From Virgibacillus_F necropolis_A (GTDB taxonomy: Bacteria > Bacillota > Bacilli > Bacillales > Amphibacillaceae), in NCBI RefSeq assembly GCF_044793635.1, contig NZ_CP084992.1, positions 2,914,001-2,978,000 of the forward strand: a DNA stretch of 64,000 bases, in the 5' to 3' direction. This document shows, piece by piece, positions 46,013 to 54,509 of the stretch. Numbering within the stretch: the stretch's first letter is position 1; each line of letters starts with the position of its first letter. The notes beneath the pieces are model-generated. The model searched no databases, had not been told where the DNA came from, and worked only from the letters and a program-made list of their open reading frames with translations. Both the position numbers and the translations under genes were made by a program.

Positions 46013-46744
46013 GTGATACTACATACAGAAATTTATGGGACAGGAGAGCCACTTGTCTTTCTTCATACAGGCTTACAAACTGGAACAACAGACTTCGAAC
46101 AACAAACAGAGTACTTCAAACAAAACTACCAGGTAATTCTTCCTGATTAAAGAGGTCACGGTAAGTCAGTTTCTGATGATCTATCAAACTATTTTACGGA
46201 TGCGGCGAAAGACCTTGCAGAAACACTTGATAGTATGGGGATTGATTCAGCACATTTTGCGGGGTGCTCATTGGGTGGATTAATTAGCATATTTTTTGTT
46301 AAAAAATATGCAAACAAAGTAAAAAGCTTAACAATATCAGGAGCAATACCGGAAAAGCCTGAAAAATGGGAACAGATGCATGAAACGGATGTGGCGCAAC
46401 AAACACAACTTCTTCAAAATAAAGAAGCGATTGACTTATTCAATAGTATGCACGATGGTGATTGGAAACAGTTTCTCTATATGGTTCGTGAGCCAAATTG
46501 GTACCCGTTTGATGAAACGAATAATTTAGATACACTAGAAATGCCAATTTTGTTTATGGTAGGAGAAGAAAAAACTTATGAAGTGAAAGGGGTAACGATT
46601 TATCCTAAAACGAATAGACACATACATGTTTCCGTTATTCCGTTTGCTGGTCACTTAGTACATCTTGAGCAACCTGAGATCTACACAAAAGTCTTAGAAG
46701 GGTTTTTAAATAGAGTTGTAGAGGGGAAAGTCGATTCGAAGTAG
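46013..46744 (+). pseudogene. alpha/beta hydrolase gene with an in-frame stop
   Basis: From GTG 46013 the frame reads VILHTEIYGTGEPLVFLHTG (oxyanion region HTG), runs to VILPD, meets TAA at 46148-46150, and goes on in the same frame with RGHGKS. The usual sequence is PDxRGHG, so a single base change made Tyr or Leu into stop. The rest is intact: nucleophile elbow GCSLGGL, LEMPILFMVGEEKTY, and catalytic His in PFAGHLVHLEQPE. About 243 codons in total. It may be a recent mutation or a sequencing error; a restart at ATG 46235 would omit essential parts. Confidence 0.85.
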
Positions 46745-46773
46745 AATTTTTCGGTCATTGAAGGGGTAATTTT

Positions 46774-47388
46774 ATGATTCAAATTACAATAATCTTGGGA
46801 TGGGTAGGAATTGCTTTGTTCATCACTTTGGCCGCTACATTTCAAGGGTTGGCTAAAAGAAATGAGTTCGGTTTCATCCATCTTATAATGGCGTTTATGT
46901 ATGCGATGTGGCTACCATTGCCACTTGCATTAGGAGAAAGTCTAAATGAGGAATTTCTTATCGTTGGCACTATATTCGGTGAGGTTTATCTAATCATGAT
47001 TATCATCACAATGACACTGCAAACAGGGCATCTAGTACATTCTGCAAAACAAGAAAATGATAAGGAATTGTGGGAAGAACGTGTGGACTGGATGATGGAT
47101 ACCTTAACTAGTCCATACGAGGTATTGGCAAATATCTTTAAATCTGTATGGGCAATTTTTCTCGCTGTAGCATTTTGGAATGAAAGCAATATGTTTATGG
47201 GGAGTTTAATGTCATTATTTAGTTTATTGATCGTTTACTTTTTTATTATTCTATTAAACTCGAGTCTTGTACATCCGATTAAATTCTTATCGAAAGTAAA
47301 ACCAAACCCATTCATTTTTAATTTAGAAACGATTCTTTTCTTTTTATCACTTATGATATATATAACGTTCTACTTAGATTCACTATGA
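46774..47388 (+). CDS. hypothetical membrane protein (204 aa)
   Basis: Six or so hydrophobic helices with a charged middle loop (SAKQENDKELWEERVDWMMD). I do not recognise the family. AAGGGG lies before the ATG at suitable spacing; next gene follows after 32 bp. Confidence 0.72.
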   Translation: MIQITIILGWVGIALFITLAATFQGLAKRNEFGFIHLIMAFMYAMWLPLPLALGESLNEEFLIVGTIFGEVYLIMIIITMTLQTGHLVHSAKQENDKELWEERVDWMMDTLTSPYEVLANIFKSVWAIFLAVAFWNESNMFMGSLMSLFSLLIVYFFIILLNSSLVHPIKFLSKVKPNPFIFNLETILFFLSLMIYITFYLDSL

Positions 47389-47420
47389 AAGGGTTAATGA
47401 TTGCGTAATGGAGGGAGAAG

Positions 47421-47768
47421 ATGACCAAATATTTATTACATATAGAGGGATTTGTGGTGCTCATGTTGGCACTATATTTTTACGCTCAAACAGAAATTGG
47501 TTGGGGGTGGTTTTTCTTGTTATTGTTAGCACCAGACTTATCTATGTTTGGCTATATGGTAAACAAGAAAATAGGTTCATATGTATATAATTTATTTCAC
47601 ACATACAGCCTGCCCCTACTCCTGATAATACTAACTTTCTCCATGCATCAGGAGCTGCTAGTGGCAATGGGAATAATCTGGGTGGCGCATATCGGTATGG
47701 ATCGCATGTTTGGATATGGCTTAAAATACGCAACAGACTTTAAATCAACACATTTAAATAAAATTTGA
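47421..47768 (+). CDS. DUF4260 family membrane protein
   Basis: 115 aa, four hydrophobic segments, with the family features LLLLAPDLSMFGYMVNKKIG and the terminal AHIGMDRMFGYGLKYATDFK. Conserved His and Asp residues of this family might bind a metal, but no function is established. Ribosome binding site AGGGAG; the next gene starts 11 bp after its stop, so the two are cotranscribed. Confidence 0.88.
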   Translation: MTKYLLHIEGFVVLMLALYFYAQTEIGWGWFFLLLLAPDLSMFGYMVNKKIGSYVYNLFHTYSLPLLLIILTFSMHQELLVAMGIIWVAHIGMDRMFGYGLKYATDFKSTHLNKI

Positions 47769-47778
47769 GGTGAAATTA

Positions 47779-48372
47779 ATGTCTAAACAAGTAGCATTAT
47801 CATTCAGTGGAGGAAAAGATAGTTGCTTTTCCTTGTATAAACTACACCAACAAAATATTAAGGTATCTTGTTTGATCACAACAATTTGGGAACAAAGTCA
47901 GAAATCGGTTGCACATGATCAAAAACAGGAAGAAATAATAGAACAAGCCAAGAGTATAGGGATTCCAGTGCATTTCATGGAGTCAGATTTTGATACATAT
48001 TCTGAGGACTTTGTTCACAAACTTAAAGAGTTAAAAAAACAATATGAAATTAGCGGAATCGCATTTGGTGATATATATTTAGACGGACACCGTGAATGGG
48101 GAGAACAAGTAGCTCAAAAAGCCGGGTTAGAACCCCTATATCCGATATGGACAAAAGAAGAAAATGTATCAGATTTGCTTCAGGAAGTTGTCGATATAGG
48201 ATTTAAAGCAGCGGTTATTAAGGTTGATAAAACGAAGCTTCCGGAGGATTGGGTAGGGAGGATTCTAGATCAATCATTTATCAACGATATTCTTCAAAAA
48301 GATGTTTGTCCGATGGGTGAATCGGGGGAATATCATACCGCTGTTTATGAAGGGCCGATATTTAACAAATAA
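47779..48372 (+). CDS. Dph6-related ATP pyrophosphatase (PP-loop, diphthine-ammonia-ligase-like)
   Basis: 197-aa PP-loop protein: ALSFSGGKDSCFSLYKL near the N-terminus (SGGKDS ATP-binding loop), GIAFGDIYLDGHREWGEQVA in the middle and CPMGESGEYHTAVYEGP at the end, typical of the archaeal/eukaryal Dph6 and bacterial homologues. Bacteria lack diphthamide, so the true substrate is another amide; unknown. Start at 47779 chosen for TTGAGGTG. It ends in a strong bidirectional terminator. Confidence 0.88.
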   Translation: MSKQVALSFSGGKDSCFSLYKLHQQNIKVSCLITTIWEQSQKSVAHDQKQEEIIEQAKSIGIPVHFMESDFDTYSEDFVHKLKELKKQYEISGIAFGDIYLDGHREWGEQVAQKAGLEPLYPIWTKEENVSDLLQEVVDIGFKAAVIKVDKTKLPEDWVGRILDQSFINDILQKDVCPMGESGEYHTAVYEGPIFNK

Positions 48373-48377
48373 GTAAA

Positions 48378-48421
48378 AAAAAACCCCACTTTCTCAATAT
48401 TGAAAAAGTGGGGTTTTTTTT
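48378..48421. terminator. bidirectional terminator
   Basis: AAAAAAACCCCACTTT..CAATATTG..AAAGTGGGGTTTTTTT; separates two convergent genes. Confidence 0.93.
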
Positions 48422-49196
48422 ACTTATTAGCTGAGAGACTCTCATCAAACATATCAATAATATGAAGGAACCTATCAGCTTCACGAAATACATGGTCTGC
48501 CAAGAGTGGATGAATAATACTTTTGATTTTACACTCTTCAATTAGGTCCCTTGCAGTTTTCTTGAACTCACGTAAAGAGACTACCGACACACGGTTTTGA
48601 TCCAGGAATTGGTCTAATAGCGGTACTGTTTCTGATTGAGGTCGCATGGAATCCATATCCAAAGCCTGAAATACTAGTTGGTCAAAGTCATGACCAAACT
48701 CACGTGCTTGTTCAACTAACTTCCGTTCAGATGGGTCCAGTAGATGGCCAATAAATTTCGAATGGTCAGCCATGATTCGCAGGAAAAACACGTTTTCTTT
48801 AATAATTGCTTCTGGTAATGGCTGAAGCTTTCCATCATTTAAATCTTTTAATCTGTTAGCAAAATATGCGGCTTCTCGGCTTGTATGGTCAAGTAATAAT
48901 GGATAGTTATTTGATCGAATTTCGCAACGTAAAGATAATCCAAGAACTTTTCGTTTGTAAGCCCAAATGGATACTGCCGCTTGATAAACTTCCATATTAA
49001 ATTCCGCAACTACTTCCGGGTCCGAATTTGCGGAAAATCTACTTAACTTCTCTTCAATCCGTTCGAACAAATCGATAAACTGTTGTGCTTCTTTTATTAA
49101 CCTTTCATCATTAAAATTAAATCCCAAACTTAAAAATAATGCGTGTTCCTTCATTATTCTCGACCAAAAACGAATCTCGTCAAGTGATTGAGACAC
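48420..49196 (-). CDS. DUF2935 family protein
   Basis: Helical soluble protein of 258 aa made of two similar halves of about 125 residues; each half has a WSRIMKEHALFLSLGF-like (residues 11-26) or LRIMADHSKFIGHLL-like start and an REA-type end (TSREAAYFANRL, FREADRFLHII). The His-rich repeat layout looks like a ferritin-like or hemerythrin-type metal site. Family function unknown. Ribosome binding site AAGGAGGG. Confidence 0.87.
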   Translation of the reverse strand: MSQSLDEIRFWSRIMKEHALFLSLGFNFNDERLIKEAQQFIDLFERIEEKLSRFSANSDPEVVAEFNMEVYQAAVSIWAYKRKVLGLSLRCEIRSNNYPLLLDHTSREAAYFANRLKDLNDGKLQPLPEAIIKENVFFLRIMADHSKFIGHLLDPSERKLVEQAREFGHDFDQLVFQALDMDSMRPQSETVPLLDQFLDQNRVSVVSLREFKKTARDLIEECKIKSIIHPLLADHVFREADRFLHIIDMFDESLSANK

Positions 49197-49339
49197 GAAT
49201 ACACTAATAACAATCCCTCCTTCTTAGATGACAATAATTATTAAATCCCAATGTTAAATGTATTTTTTATTAATTTGTCCTATGCCTGGTAATAATTTTT
49301 ATTTCATTTTTTAATTTTTGAACATTGTTTAACGCCAAA

Positions 49340-49368
49340 AAAAGCCGCTTCTAAAAGAAGCAGCTTTT
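49340..49368 (-). terminator. terminator of the lipoprotein gene
   Basis: AAGCTGCTTCT / AGAAGCGGCTT (one G-T pair) and T-run on the minus strand. Confidence 0.88.
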
Positions 49369-49370
49369 TA

Positions 49371-49808
49371 TCATAATCCTAATTGTTCAATTTGATCTAG
49401 TAGGCCTGTGATGTCATTAATGGTTTGATAGAGTTCAGATTGTCGCAACTGATCGACTGCGATTTCACCATTTTGTAAAGCTTTATTGACCGCGTCTTCA
49501 AGTTGTTGGTTTTTGGCCTTTAATTCTTGATGTATATCTTCAGCGAGTGCGGGTACCTCAATACCATTGTATTCTTGAATATTTTCTTGTAGAGATTTTA
49601 ATCTCGATTCTAACTCAGCTTTGGCTTCCGAGTTATTAGCTGCTTCGTTAACGAGTGAAGATGTATCTTCTGCAAATTTAGTTAATTCATTTATATATTC
49701 TGTGGATTCATTGACATAGTTCAAGGAATTATTGGCCTCATCTAATAAAGAGCAACCACTAAGCGCCAATAGTGCAGTGATAAGTGTGATACTGATACGT
49801 TTTTTCAT
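49371..49808 (-). CDS. DUF6376-type lipoprotein
   Basis: 145-aa lipoprotein: signal MKKRISITLITALLALSGCS with lipobox LSGC and lipidated Cys at 19. The mature part is almost wholly helical and acidic (coiled-coil-like NNSLNYVNESTEYINELTKF, LKAKNQQLEDAVNKALQNGE). Similar lipoproteins are common in Bacilli; function unknown. GGAGAAA precedes the ATG. Confidence 0.85.
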   Translation of the reverse strand: MKKRISITLITALLALSGCSLLDEANNSLNYVNESTEYINELTKFAEDTSSLVNEAANNSEAKAELESRLKSLQENIQEYNGIEVPALAEDIHQELKAKNQQLEDAVNKALQNGEIAVDQLRQSELYQTINDITGLLDQIEQLGL

Positions 49809-49876
49809 CAGATTTCTCCTTTCCTATTCTTGCTATAGCATATCACTAAAGAAGAAATAATACGTGATATAAGTAC

Positions 49877-50716
49877 TTATGAAGAAATATTTTTCAATCT
49901 AAGAAACTTTGATAAAGCAGTCTTCCAATTTACATAATTACCCACTTGAACTGCATTTAATAATTCATGAAAAACAGGTTGTAAGCCATAGAATTGTTCA
50001 ACTCTTTTGTATAACGCTTCTGAAGATTCCGTACCTGTATAATAGGACAAAACCTCTTTAGTAAATTCTGGACCGTAATCCCAATAAAAACCAGCAAAAT
50101 CAAAAGCTGGATCTCCAATTTGAGCATCCGTAAAGTCAATTATTCCATTAATGTTCTTTGATTTTTCATCAAATATTATATTCGATGAGGAAAGGTCTCC
50201 ATGAATGACAGTTTTTGGATAAGTAAGAGTCGAAAAATCACTAAGGAATTCGCCAAATGTTTCAGTGACTTCTTCTTGCTGATCTTCGTTTAAAAATGGA
50301 TAAACTTCTTTTTTAACAGACTCATACAGTTTATTCCAAAATTCAAAAGTGTGATCAGTAATTAATTTTGGCGGATTTTCTAAACTATGTAACTTTGTTA
50401 AAAATTCCCCAAGCAATTTCGCATTTTCTGTTCTGTTCGGAATAAGCTTAAACTTACTTAATGAAACCCCTTCAATATATCGATAGTAGACACATTTTAA
50501 ATATTTATTTTCATCGTATAATGAGCCGTATTTAGGAACATTCACTATTGGATGCTGCTTTAATATCGATTCTAACAAAGTAACCTCTTTTATAACCTTA
50601 TTAGCAATCTCTGTGGTTTTTGGAAACCGAAAAACAATCTTCTGATTGATAACGATAATGTCGTTGTCCCAGCCACTATTGTTTGTTTTTATATGATCTA
50701 TTTGTAAATTTGGCAT
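49877..50716 (-). CDS. aminoglycoside-phosphotransferase-like kinase (APH family)
   Basis: 279-aa kinase-like protein. Visible: N-lobe IVFRFPKTTE with the ATP-binding lysine in the TEIANKVIKEV region, catalytic loop TVIHGDLSSSNIIFD (the H-G-D-x-x-x-x-N motif) near 168-181, and metal-binding IDFTDAQIGDPAFDFA. The layout is closest to the APH(2'')-like group, but most chromosomal members phosphorylate other small molecules, and resistance cannot be claimed. Single gene, divergent from the VOC gene that follows. Confidence 0.85.
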   Translation of the reverse strand: MPNLQIDHIKTNNSGWDNDIIVINQKIVFRFPKTTEIANKVIKEVTLLESILKQHPIVNVPKYGSLYDENKYLKCVYYRYIEGVSLSKFKLIPNRTENAKLLGEFLTKLHSLENPPKLITDHTFEFWNKLYESVKKEVYPFLNEDQQEEVTETFGEFLSDFSTLTYPKTVIHGDLSSSNIIFDEKSKNINGIIDFTDAQIGDPAFDFAGFYWDYGPEFTKEVLSYYTGTESSEALYKRVEQFYGLQPVFHELLNAVQVGNYVNWKTALSKFLRLKNISS

Positions 50717-50898
50717 TGAATCAATAATAAAATGAAGTCTTTCATTCTAACACTAATTATGTAAGATTTTATCATATAAATGCAGGATTTCCATTGCGAA
50801 TAATAGAATATAATGCTATGGAAAGAGATGTAAGCAGATATAGGTGAAATTAATCAGGCTAGTGGATCCTACAAATAAAATGTGAAAGGAAGTTTAAA

Positions 50899-51303
50899 AT
50901 GAAGTTTAACGATTTTTCGACTGCACAAATCAGAATAGCTAGACCAACAGATAAATTTGAAGAAGTAATCGATTTTTATGAGAAAGGTCTTGGTTTAACT
51001 CGTTTGACCGAATTTTCTGGTCATCGCGGGTATACAGGTGTTATCTATGGCTTACCGGGTTTATCTTATCATTTGGAATTTACAAAACATGTTGATGGCA
51101 GTCCGTGTCCTGCGCCATCAGAAGATAATTTGTTGGTTCTTTATATACCGGAAAAAAGTGAAATTGATCGTATATATAATCGTCTACAAGCTATGGGGTA
51201 TGAAGGGGTTGAACCTGAGAATTCATATTGGGAGGAAAAAGGTATTACAATCGAAGACCCTGATGGCTGGAGAATCGTACTCATGAATACAAATGGTATA
51301 TAA
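50899..51303 (+). CDS. VOC-family (glyoxalase/bleomycin-resistance-like) protein
   Basis: 134 aa with two beta-alpha-beta-beta-beta modules: QIRIARPTDKFEEVIDFYEK, GLPGLSYHLEFTKH and, in the second, VLYIPEKSEIDRIYNRLQ and GITIEDPDGWRIVLMN (metal-ligand Glu position). Substrate unknown. Good AAAGGAAG ribosome binding site; a GNAT gene starts 1 bp after its stop. Confidence 0.88.
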   Translation: MKFNDFSTAQIRIARPTDKFEEVIDFYEKGLGLTRLTEFSGHRGYTGVIYGLPGLSYHLEFTKHVDGSPCPAPSEDNLLVLYIPEKSEIDRIYNRLQAMGYEGVEPENSYWEEKGITIEDPDGWRIVLMNTNGI

Positions 51304-51304
51304 C

Positions 51305-51763
51305 ATGGTAATTCAAAAATTAGGCGTGCAAGACAACCCGCCTATGGACTTACTTTTATCAGCAGATCCTTCAAGAGAACTTATTGAGAAGTACTTACAA
51401 AAAGGACAATGCTTTATTGCAAAAATAGAGAGTGAAATTGTAGGAGTTTATGTTTTGCTCCCGATCAATTCAGCTACAGTTGAACTTATAAATATAGCAG
51501 TTGCTGAAGGAATACAGGGAAAAGGAATCGGAAAACAATTAACTCTACATGCAATTGAAAATGCAAATTCTCAAGGGTATAAGGCAATCGAAGTAGGGAC
51601 TGGTAATTCTAGTATCGGACAACTGGCACTGTATCAAAAATGCGGGTTTCGCATTTTTGGGGTTGAACATGACTTTTTTGTGAAACATTATTCGGAAAAA
51701 ATCATGGAAAATGGTATACATTGCAGGGATATGATTCGATTAAAAATCAACTTTGAAAATTAA
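51305..51763 (+). CDS. GNAT-family N-acetyltransferase
   Basis: 152 aa. Acetyl-CoA-binding motif A reads INIAVAEGIQGKGIGKQLTL (Q/R-x-x-G-x-G/A as QGKGIG), motif B LYQKCGFRIFG near 114-124. Start at 51305, just after the VOC stop, is preferred to an in-frame ATG inside the VOC gene. Part of a run of small enzyme genes 50.9-53.6 kb, of which three are GNATs. Substrate unknown. Confidence 0.88.
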   Translation: MVIQKLGVQDNPPMDLLLSADPSRELIEKYLQKGQCFIAKIESEIVGVYVLLPINSATVELINIAVAEGIQGKGIGKQLTLHAIENANSQGYKAIEVGTGNSSIGQLALYQKCGFRIFGVEHDFFVKHYSEKIMENGIHCRDMIRLKINFEN

Positions 51764-51781
51764 TGGAGGGGAGGCCTTCTT

Positions 51782-52330
51782 ATGGAATTTCCGACACTTG
51801 AAACAAAACGACTCAAATTAATACATATTGATCATCAATATGATCAGGCATTTTTTGAAATTATGTCTAACGACACTGTAACAGAATTCTATGGCATGGA
51901 TAGTTTGAAAAGTGTTGATCAAGCAATAAAAATCATTGATTCATTCGAGGATACATTTTCGAAAAAACAGGGTATGCGATGGGGGATTATTTGGAAAGAA
52001 ACGAACGCCTTCATAGGAACGATTGGCTTAAACAACCTAAGCAATTGGAGTAAGCGAGCCGAAATTGGATATGAGCTGCACCCCGATCATTGGCGAAAAG
52101 GGATTACAACTGAAGCAATAGAAGCGGTACTAAATTACGCCTTCCATAATCTAGGGCTATTCCGAATGGGTGCAGTAACTTTTCCAGATAACGTTTCTTC
52201 CAATAACTTGTTAGAAAAGATTGGCTTTACAAAAGAAGGCATATTGCGTGGTTACCTTTATCAAGATAGTCAATCACATGATGCACTTGTTTTCTCCATA
52301 CTACGCACAGAGTGGGTGGAAGATGTTTAA
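51782..52330 (+). CDS. GNAT-family N-acetyltransferase, RimJ/RimL type
   Basis: 182 aa, RimJ/RimL branch: starts MEFPTLETKRLKLIHI, has IGYELHPDHWRKGITTEAIE (motif A) and VSSNNLLEKIGFTKEGILRG (motif B). Relatives acetylate ribosomal proteins or other N-termini, but Bacillaceae have many paralogues. Ribosome binding site GGAGGGGAGG. Confidence 0.9.
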   Translation: MEFPTLETKRLKLIHIDHQYDQAFFEIMSNDTVTEFYGMDSLKSVDQAIKIIDSFEDTFSKKQGMRWGIIWKETNAFIGTIGLNNLSNWSKRAEIGYELHPDHWRKGITTEAIEAVLNYAFHNLGLFRMGAVTFPDNVSSNNLLEKIGFTKEGILRGYLYQDSQSHDALVFSILRTEWVEDV

Positions 52331-52405
52331 TATTCGTTAAAAAAGGAAACATACAAGTATGATGAAATATTGTACAAGCTATGCCTTGTACTGGAGGAGA
52401 TACCC

Positions 52406-52507
52406 ATGAAAAAATTGATAAAAAGACTGATTAAATATGGCCCAATGATTTACCCACTTATAAAAAAGTTTCGTGATAAACGTAAAAATAGAACAGTTAA
52501 TCATTAA
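52406..52507 (+). CDS. small cationic peptide (33 aa)
   Basis: Reads MKKLIKRLIKYGPMIYPLIK followed by KFRDKRKNRTVNH: 14 Lys/Arg residues with no acidic residue except one Asp, and amphipathic LIKRLIKYG..IYPLIKKF. Strong ribosome binding site (TGGAGGAGATACCC) and a terminator right behind it support a real gene. It could be membrane-active or nucleic-acid-binding; function unknown. Confidence 0.7.
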   Translation: MKKLIKRLIKYGPMIYPLIKKFRDKRKNRTVNH

Positions 52508-52512
52508 AAAAT

Positions 52513-52550
52513 TACCGCATTAGTTCAACATGAGCTAGTGCGGTATTTTT
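52513..52550 (+). terminator. terminator of the 33-aa gene
   Basis: TACCGCATTAG / CTAGTGCGGTA with a short loop and TTTTT. Confidence 0.9.
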
Positions 52551-52569
52551 ATTGATGAATTACAGGGAT

Positions 52570-52695
52570 TCGCCGGTGATTGTTTGGAAATCGCCGTTGG
52601 ATTCCAGAAAACCACCGGGGAATGCCCAAAAACCGCCGATGCTCCCGGGATATTCGCCGATGAAAGATCGAAAGTAGCCGGTGCCCCATCAGAAT
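52570..52695. repeat. six degenerate 21-bp tandem repeats
   Basis: Six consecutive 21-bp units, each beginning with a form of TCGCCGGTG: unit starts at 52570, 52591, 52612, 52633, 52654 and 52675 (TCGCCGGTG, TCGCCGTTG, CCACCGGGG, CCGCCGATG, TCGCCGATG, TAGCCGGTG). The period is exact although the units differ in the second half. Read on the minus strand it would give a seven-residue HRR-type repeat, but no ribosome binding site goes with it. It fills part of the 385-bp gap before the gene at 52893; the rest of that gap holds a plausible promoter but no gene. Confidence 0.75.
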
Positions 52696-52892
52696 TTGAG
52701 CAAATAGATGCCACGGGAACAGGTTATTATATCTCAACAAAATTCTACCGCAAACTCTATTTTTTTTGATATGATAGACGAGGATTAATAATTCATAATT
52801 TTTCAATCACATAAGGAGAACGCTATACGAAAACAGATGCAATAAACCGGTCACAGTTTCTAAGGCCAGAACAATAGAATCTAAAGAGGTGC

Positions 52893-53132
52893 ATGACAAT
52901 TAAAAAGTATACAAAAGCTGGAAACGTAATTTTTTATTTTGGCTTACTCGTATTCATATTTGGACTGAGTATGAATGAAAATATTGGTTGGAAAAAGTAT
53001 TGGCCAGAACACTTCACTTCCTATTCCTTGCCAATTATGATCTCAGGTGTAGTCATTATTATCCTGACAAACTTTTTCAGGAAAAAGAAAAGTGATAAAT
53101 CTAATGAATCCAATAATGGTGAGGAAAAATAA
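52893..53132 (+). CDS. small membrane protein (79 aa)
   Basis: Two hydrophobic helices (about 12-30 and 44-62) followed by a charged C-terminus (RKKKSDKSNESNNGEEK). Preceded by AGAGGTGC, rather close to the ATG. No family recognised. The next gene starts 30 bp downstream. Confidence 0.62.
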   Translation: MTIKKYTKAGNVIFYFGLLVFIFGLSMNENIGWKKYWPEHFTSYSLPIMISGVVIIILTNFFRKKKSDKSNESNNGEEK

Positions 53133-53162
53133 TTATTGGATGTAGGGGAATGAGGTAAAGTT

Positions 53163-53633
53163 ATGCAGTTATTAAAAAGTAAAATGACCAAGGATTTAGC
53201 AGTAGATGCGCTTCAATGGAGGTATGAAAAGCCTTATGATTTATATAATAACGAATTAAACTCTGAAGCAATTGATGAAATGTTAGACAATTCATATTTT
53301 GGAATTGTTAATGAGGAAAATGAATTAATTGGTTATTATTGCACAGGGATATCTGCACGTGTTCCGGCAGGAAATAAAATAAATGCTTATGATGAAGAAC
53401 GTATTGATATCGGAGTAGGATTGAAGCCAAATCTTACAGGGAAAGGTTTTGGCTCGACGTTTTTTTCATTTATTCTTGAAGACATTGTACGAACCCATCC
53501 GAATATCCCTATGCGTTTAACGGTAGCCACTTTCAATAAAAGAGCTATTCGTCTATACGAAAAGTTCGGGTTTGTAGAACAAAAAAAATTCGATTCAGAA
53601 GTTGCGGAGTTCATTACGATGACTCGGAAATAA
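53163..53633 (+). CDS. GNAT-family N-acetyltransferase
   Basis: 156 aa. Motif A IGVGLKPNLTGKGFGSTFFS (TGKGFG pyrophosphate loop) and motif B RAIRLYEKFGFVEQ; an N-terminal part with LDNSYFGIVNEENELIGYYC. Acceptor unknown. Possibly cotranscribed with the AraC regulator 63 bp downstream, which might then control it. Confidence 0.88.
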   Translation: MQLLKSKMTKDLAVDALQWRYEKPYDLYNNELNSEAIDEMLDNSYFGIVNEENELIGYYCTGISARVPAGNKINAYDEERIDIGVGLKPNLTGKGFGSTFFSFILEDIVRTHPNIPMRLTVATFNKRAIRLYEKFGFVEQKKFDSEVAEFITMTRK

Positions 53634-53696
53634 TTACTGTGATCCAGGTATATGGAGGGGAATGGTCTCGATGATATATAAAAGGGAGTTTTTGAC

Positions 53697-54509
53697 ATGA
53701 TTCTAGATCATCAAAATGGTTTGCTTCTCATGCGAAATGACCACCTGGGGGAACGAAACTGGAGAAGTGATGATTGCTATAAGTTAATATATTCTTCTTT
53801 TGGGATAAGTTCATTCCAAACGAAGCAACATGACTTATCTATCCATTCAGGTGAATATTTAATTGTGAACCCACATGGTGAGCACAAACAATTACATATT
53901 ACGAAGGAAAAATTTCTGGTAGAACTTGACCAATCCTTACTCAGAGAAGTAGCGGAGGGATTAAACATATATATAAGAGAACCGGAATTTGCCTTGTTAT
54001 CCTTTAAACACCCACAAATCACAAAATGGGTTGGTTTTATGCGTGAATTTATGCTGTACAATGATGATGCTTCTCAAGAAATGAAAAAACTATTTGTCGA
54101 AAATTCCCTCACACAGTTAGCGATATTGATGCTCCAGTATGGCCCAGGCTCCCATCTACACGAATTGCCTGCGTTTCAGGCTAATGATGCACTGCAGAAA
54201 GTGATGAATGCGTTAAAAGATAGCTATGACAATGATTGGACGCTCGATGAGATGGCAGTACTATCGGGATTAAATAAATTTCAGTTTGTGCATCAATTTA
54301 AACAGACAACAGGACTATCACCATATTCATGGTTGCAAACCTATCGATTAATGAAAAGTCACTACCTTTTAATACAATCTACTACCACGATTCTTGATAT
54401 AGCTTTACAAGTAGGGTTCAAAAGCGTTGGTGCTTATAACAATTTATTTAGGCGGGTTTACGGAAAAACTCCTACTGCTTTTCGAGCTTTTTATCAGAAA
54501 AATAAGTAG
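53697..54509 (+). CDS. AraC-family transcriptional regulator
   Basis: 270 aa. N-terminal cupin-like sensing domain (about 20-160) and two C-terminal helix-turn-helices (about 175-265): WTLDEMAVLSGLNKFQFVHQ and ILDIALQVGFKSVGAYNNLF, ending GKTPTAFRAFYQ. Ligand unknown. Its 3' end overlaps the convergent MFS gene by 66 bp, so the two cannot both be strongly expressed; it may regulate that transporter. Confidence 0.92.
   Translation: MILDHQNGLLLMRNDHLGERNWRSDDCYKLIYSSFGISSFQTKQHDLSIHSGEYLIVNPHGEHKQLHITKEKFLVELDQSLLREVAEGLNIYIREPEFALLSFKHPQITKWVGFMREFMLYNDDASQEMKKLFVENSLTQLAILMLQYGPGSHLHELPAFQANDALQKVMNALKDSYDNDWTLDEMAVLSGLNKFQFVHQFKQTTGLSPYSWLQTYRLMKSHYLLIQSTTTILDIALQVGFKSVGAYNNLFRRVYGKTPTAFRAFYQKNK

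Noticed and set aside
52570..52695. CRISPR array
   Set aside because: The units are directly joined with no spacers, repeats are only partly conserved, and there are no cas genes in the window.
52549..52806. 85-codon minus-strand frame with HRR repeats
   Set aside because: It arises from the 21-bp tandem repeat; no ribosome binding site, and it continues into unrelated sequence.
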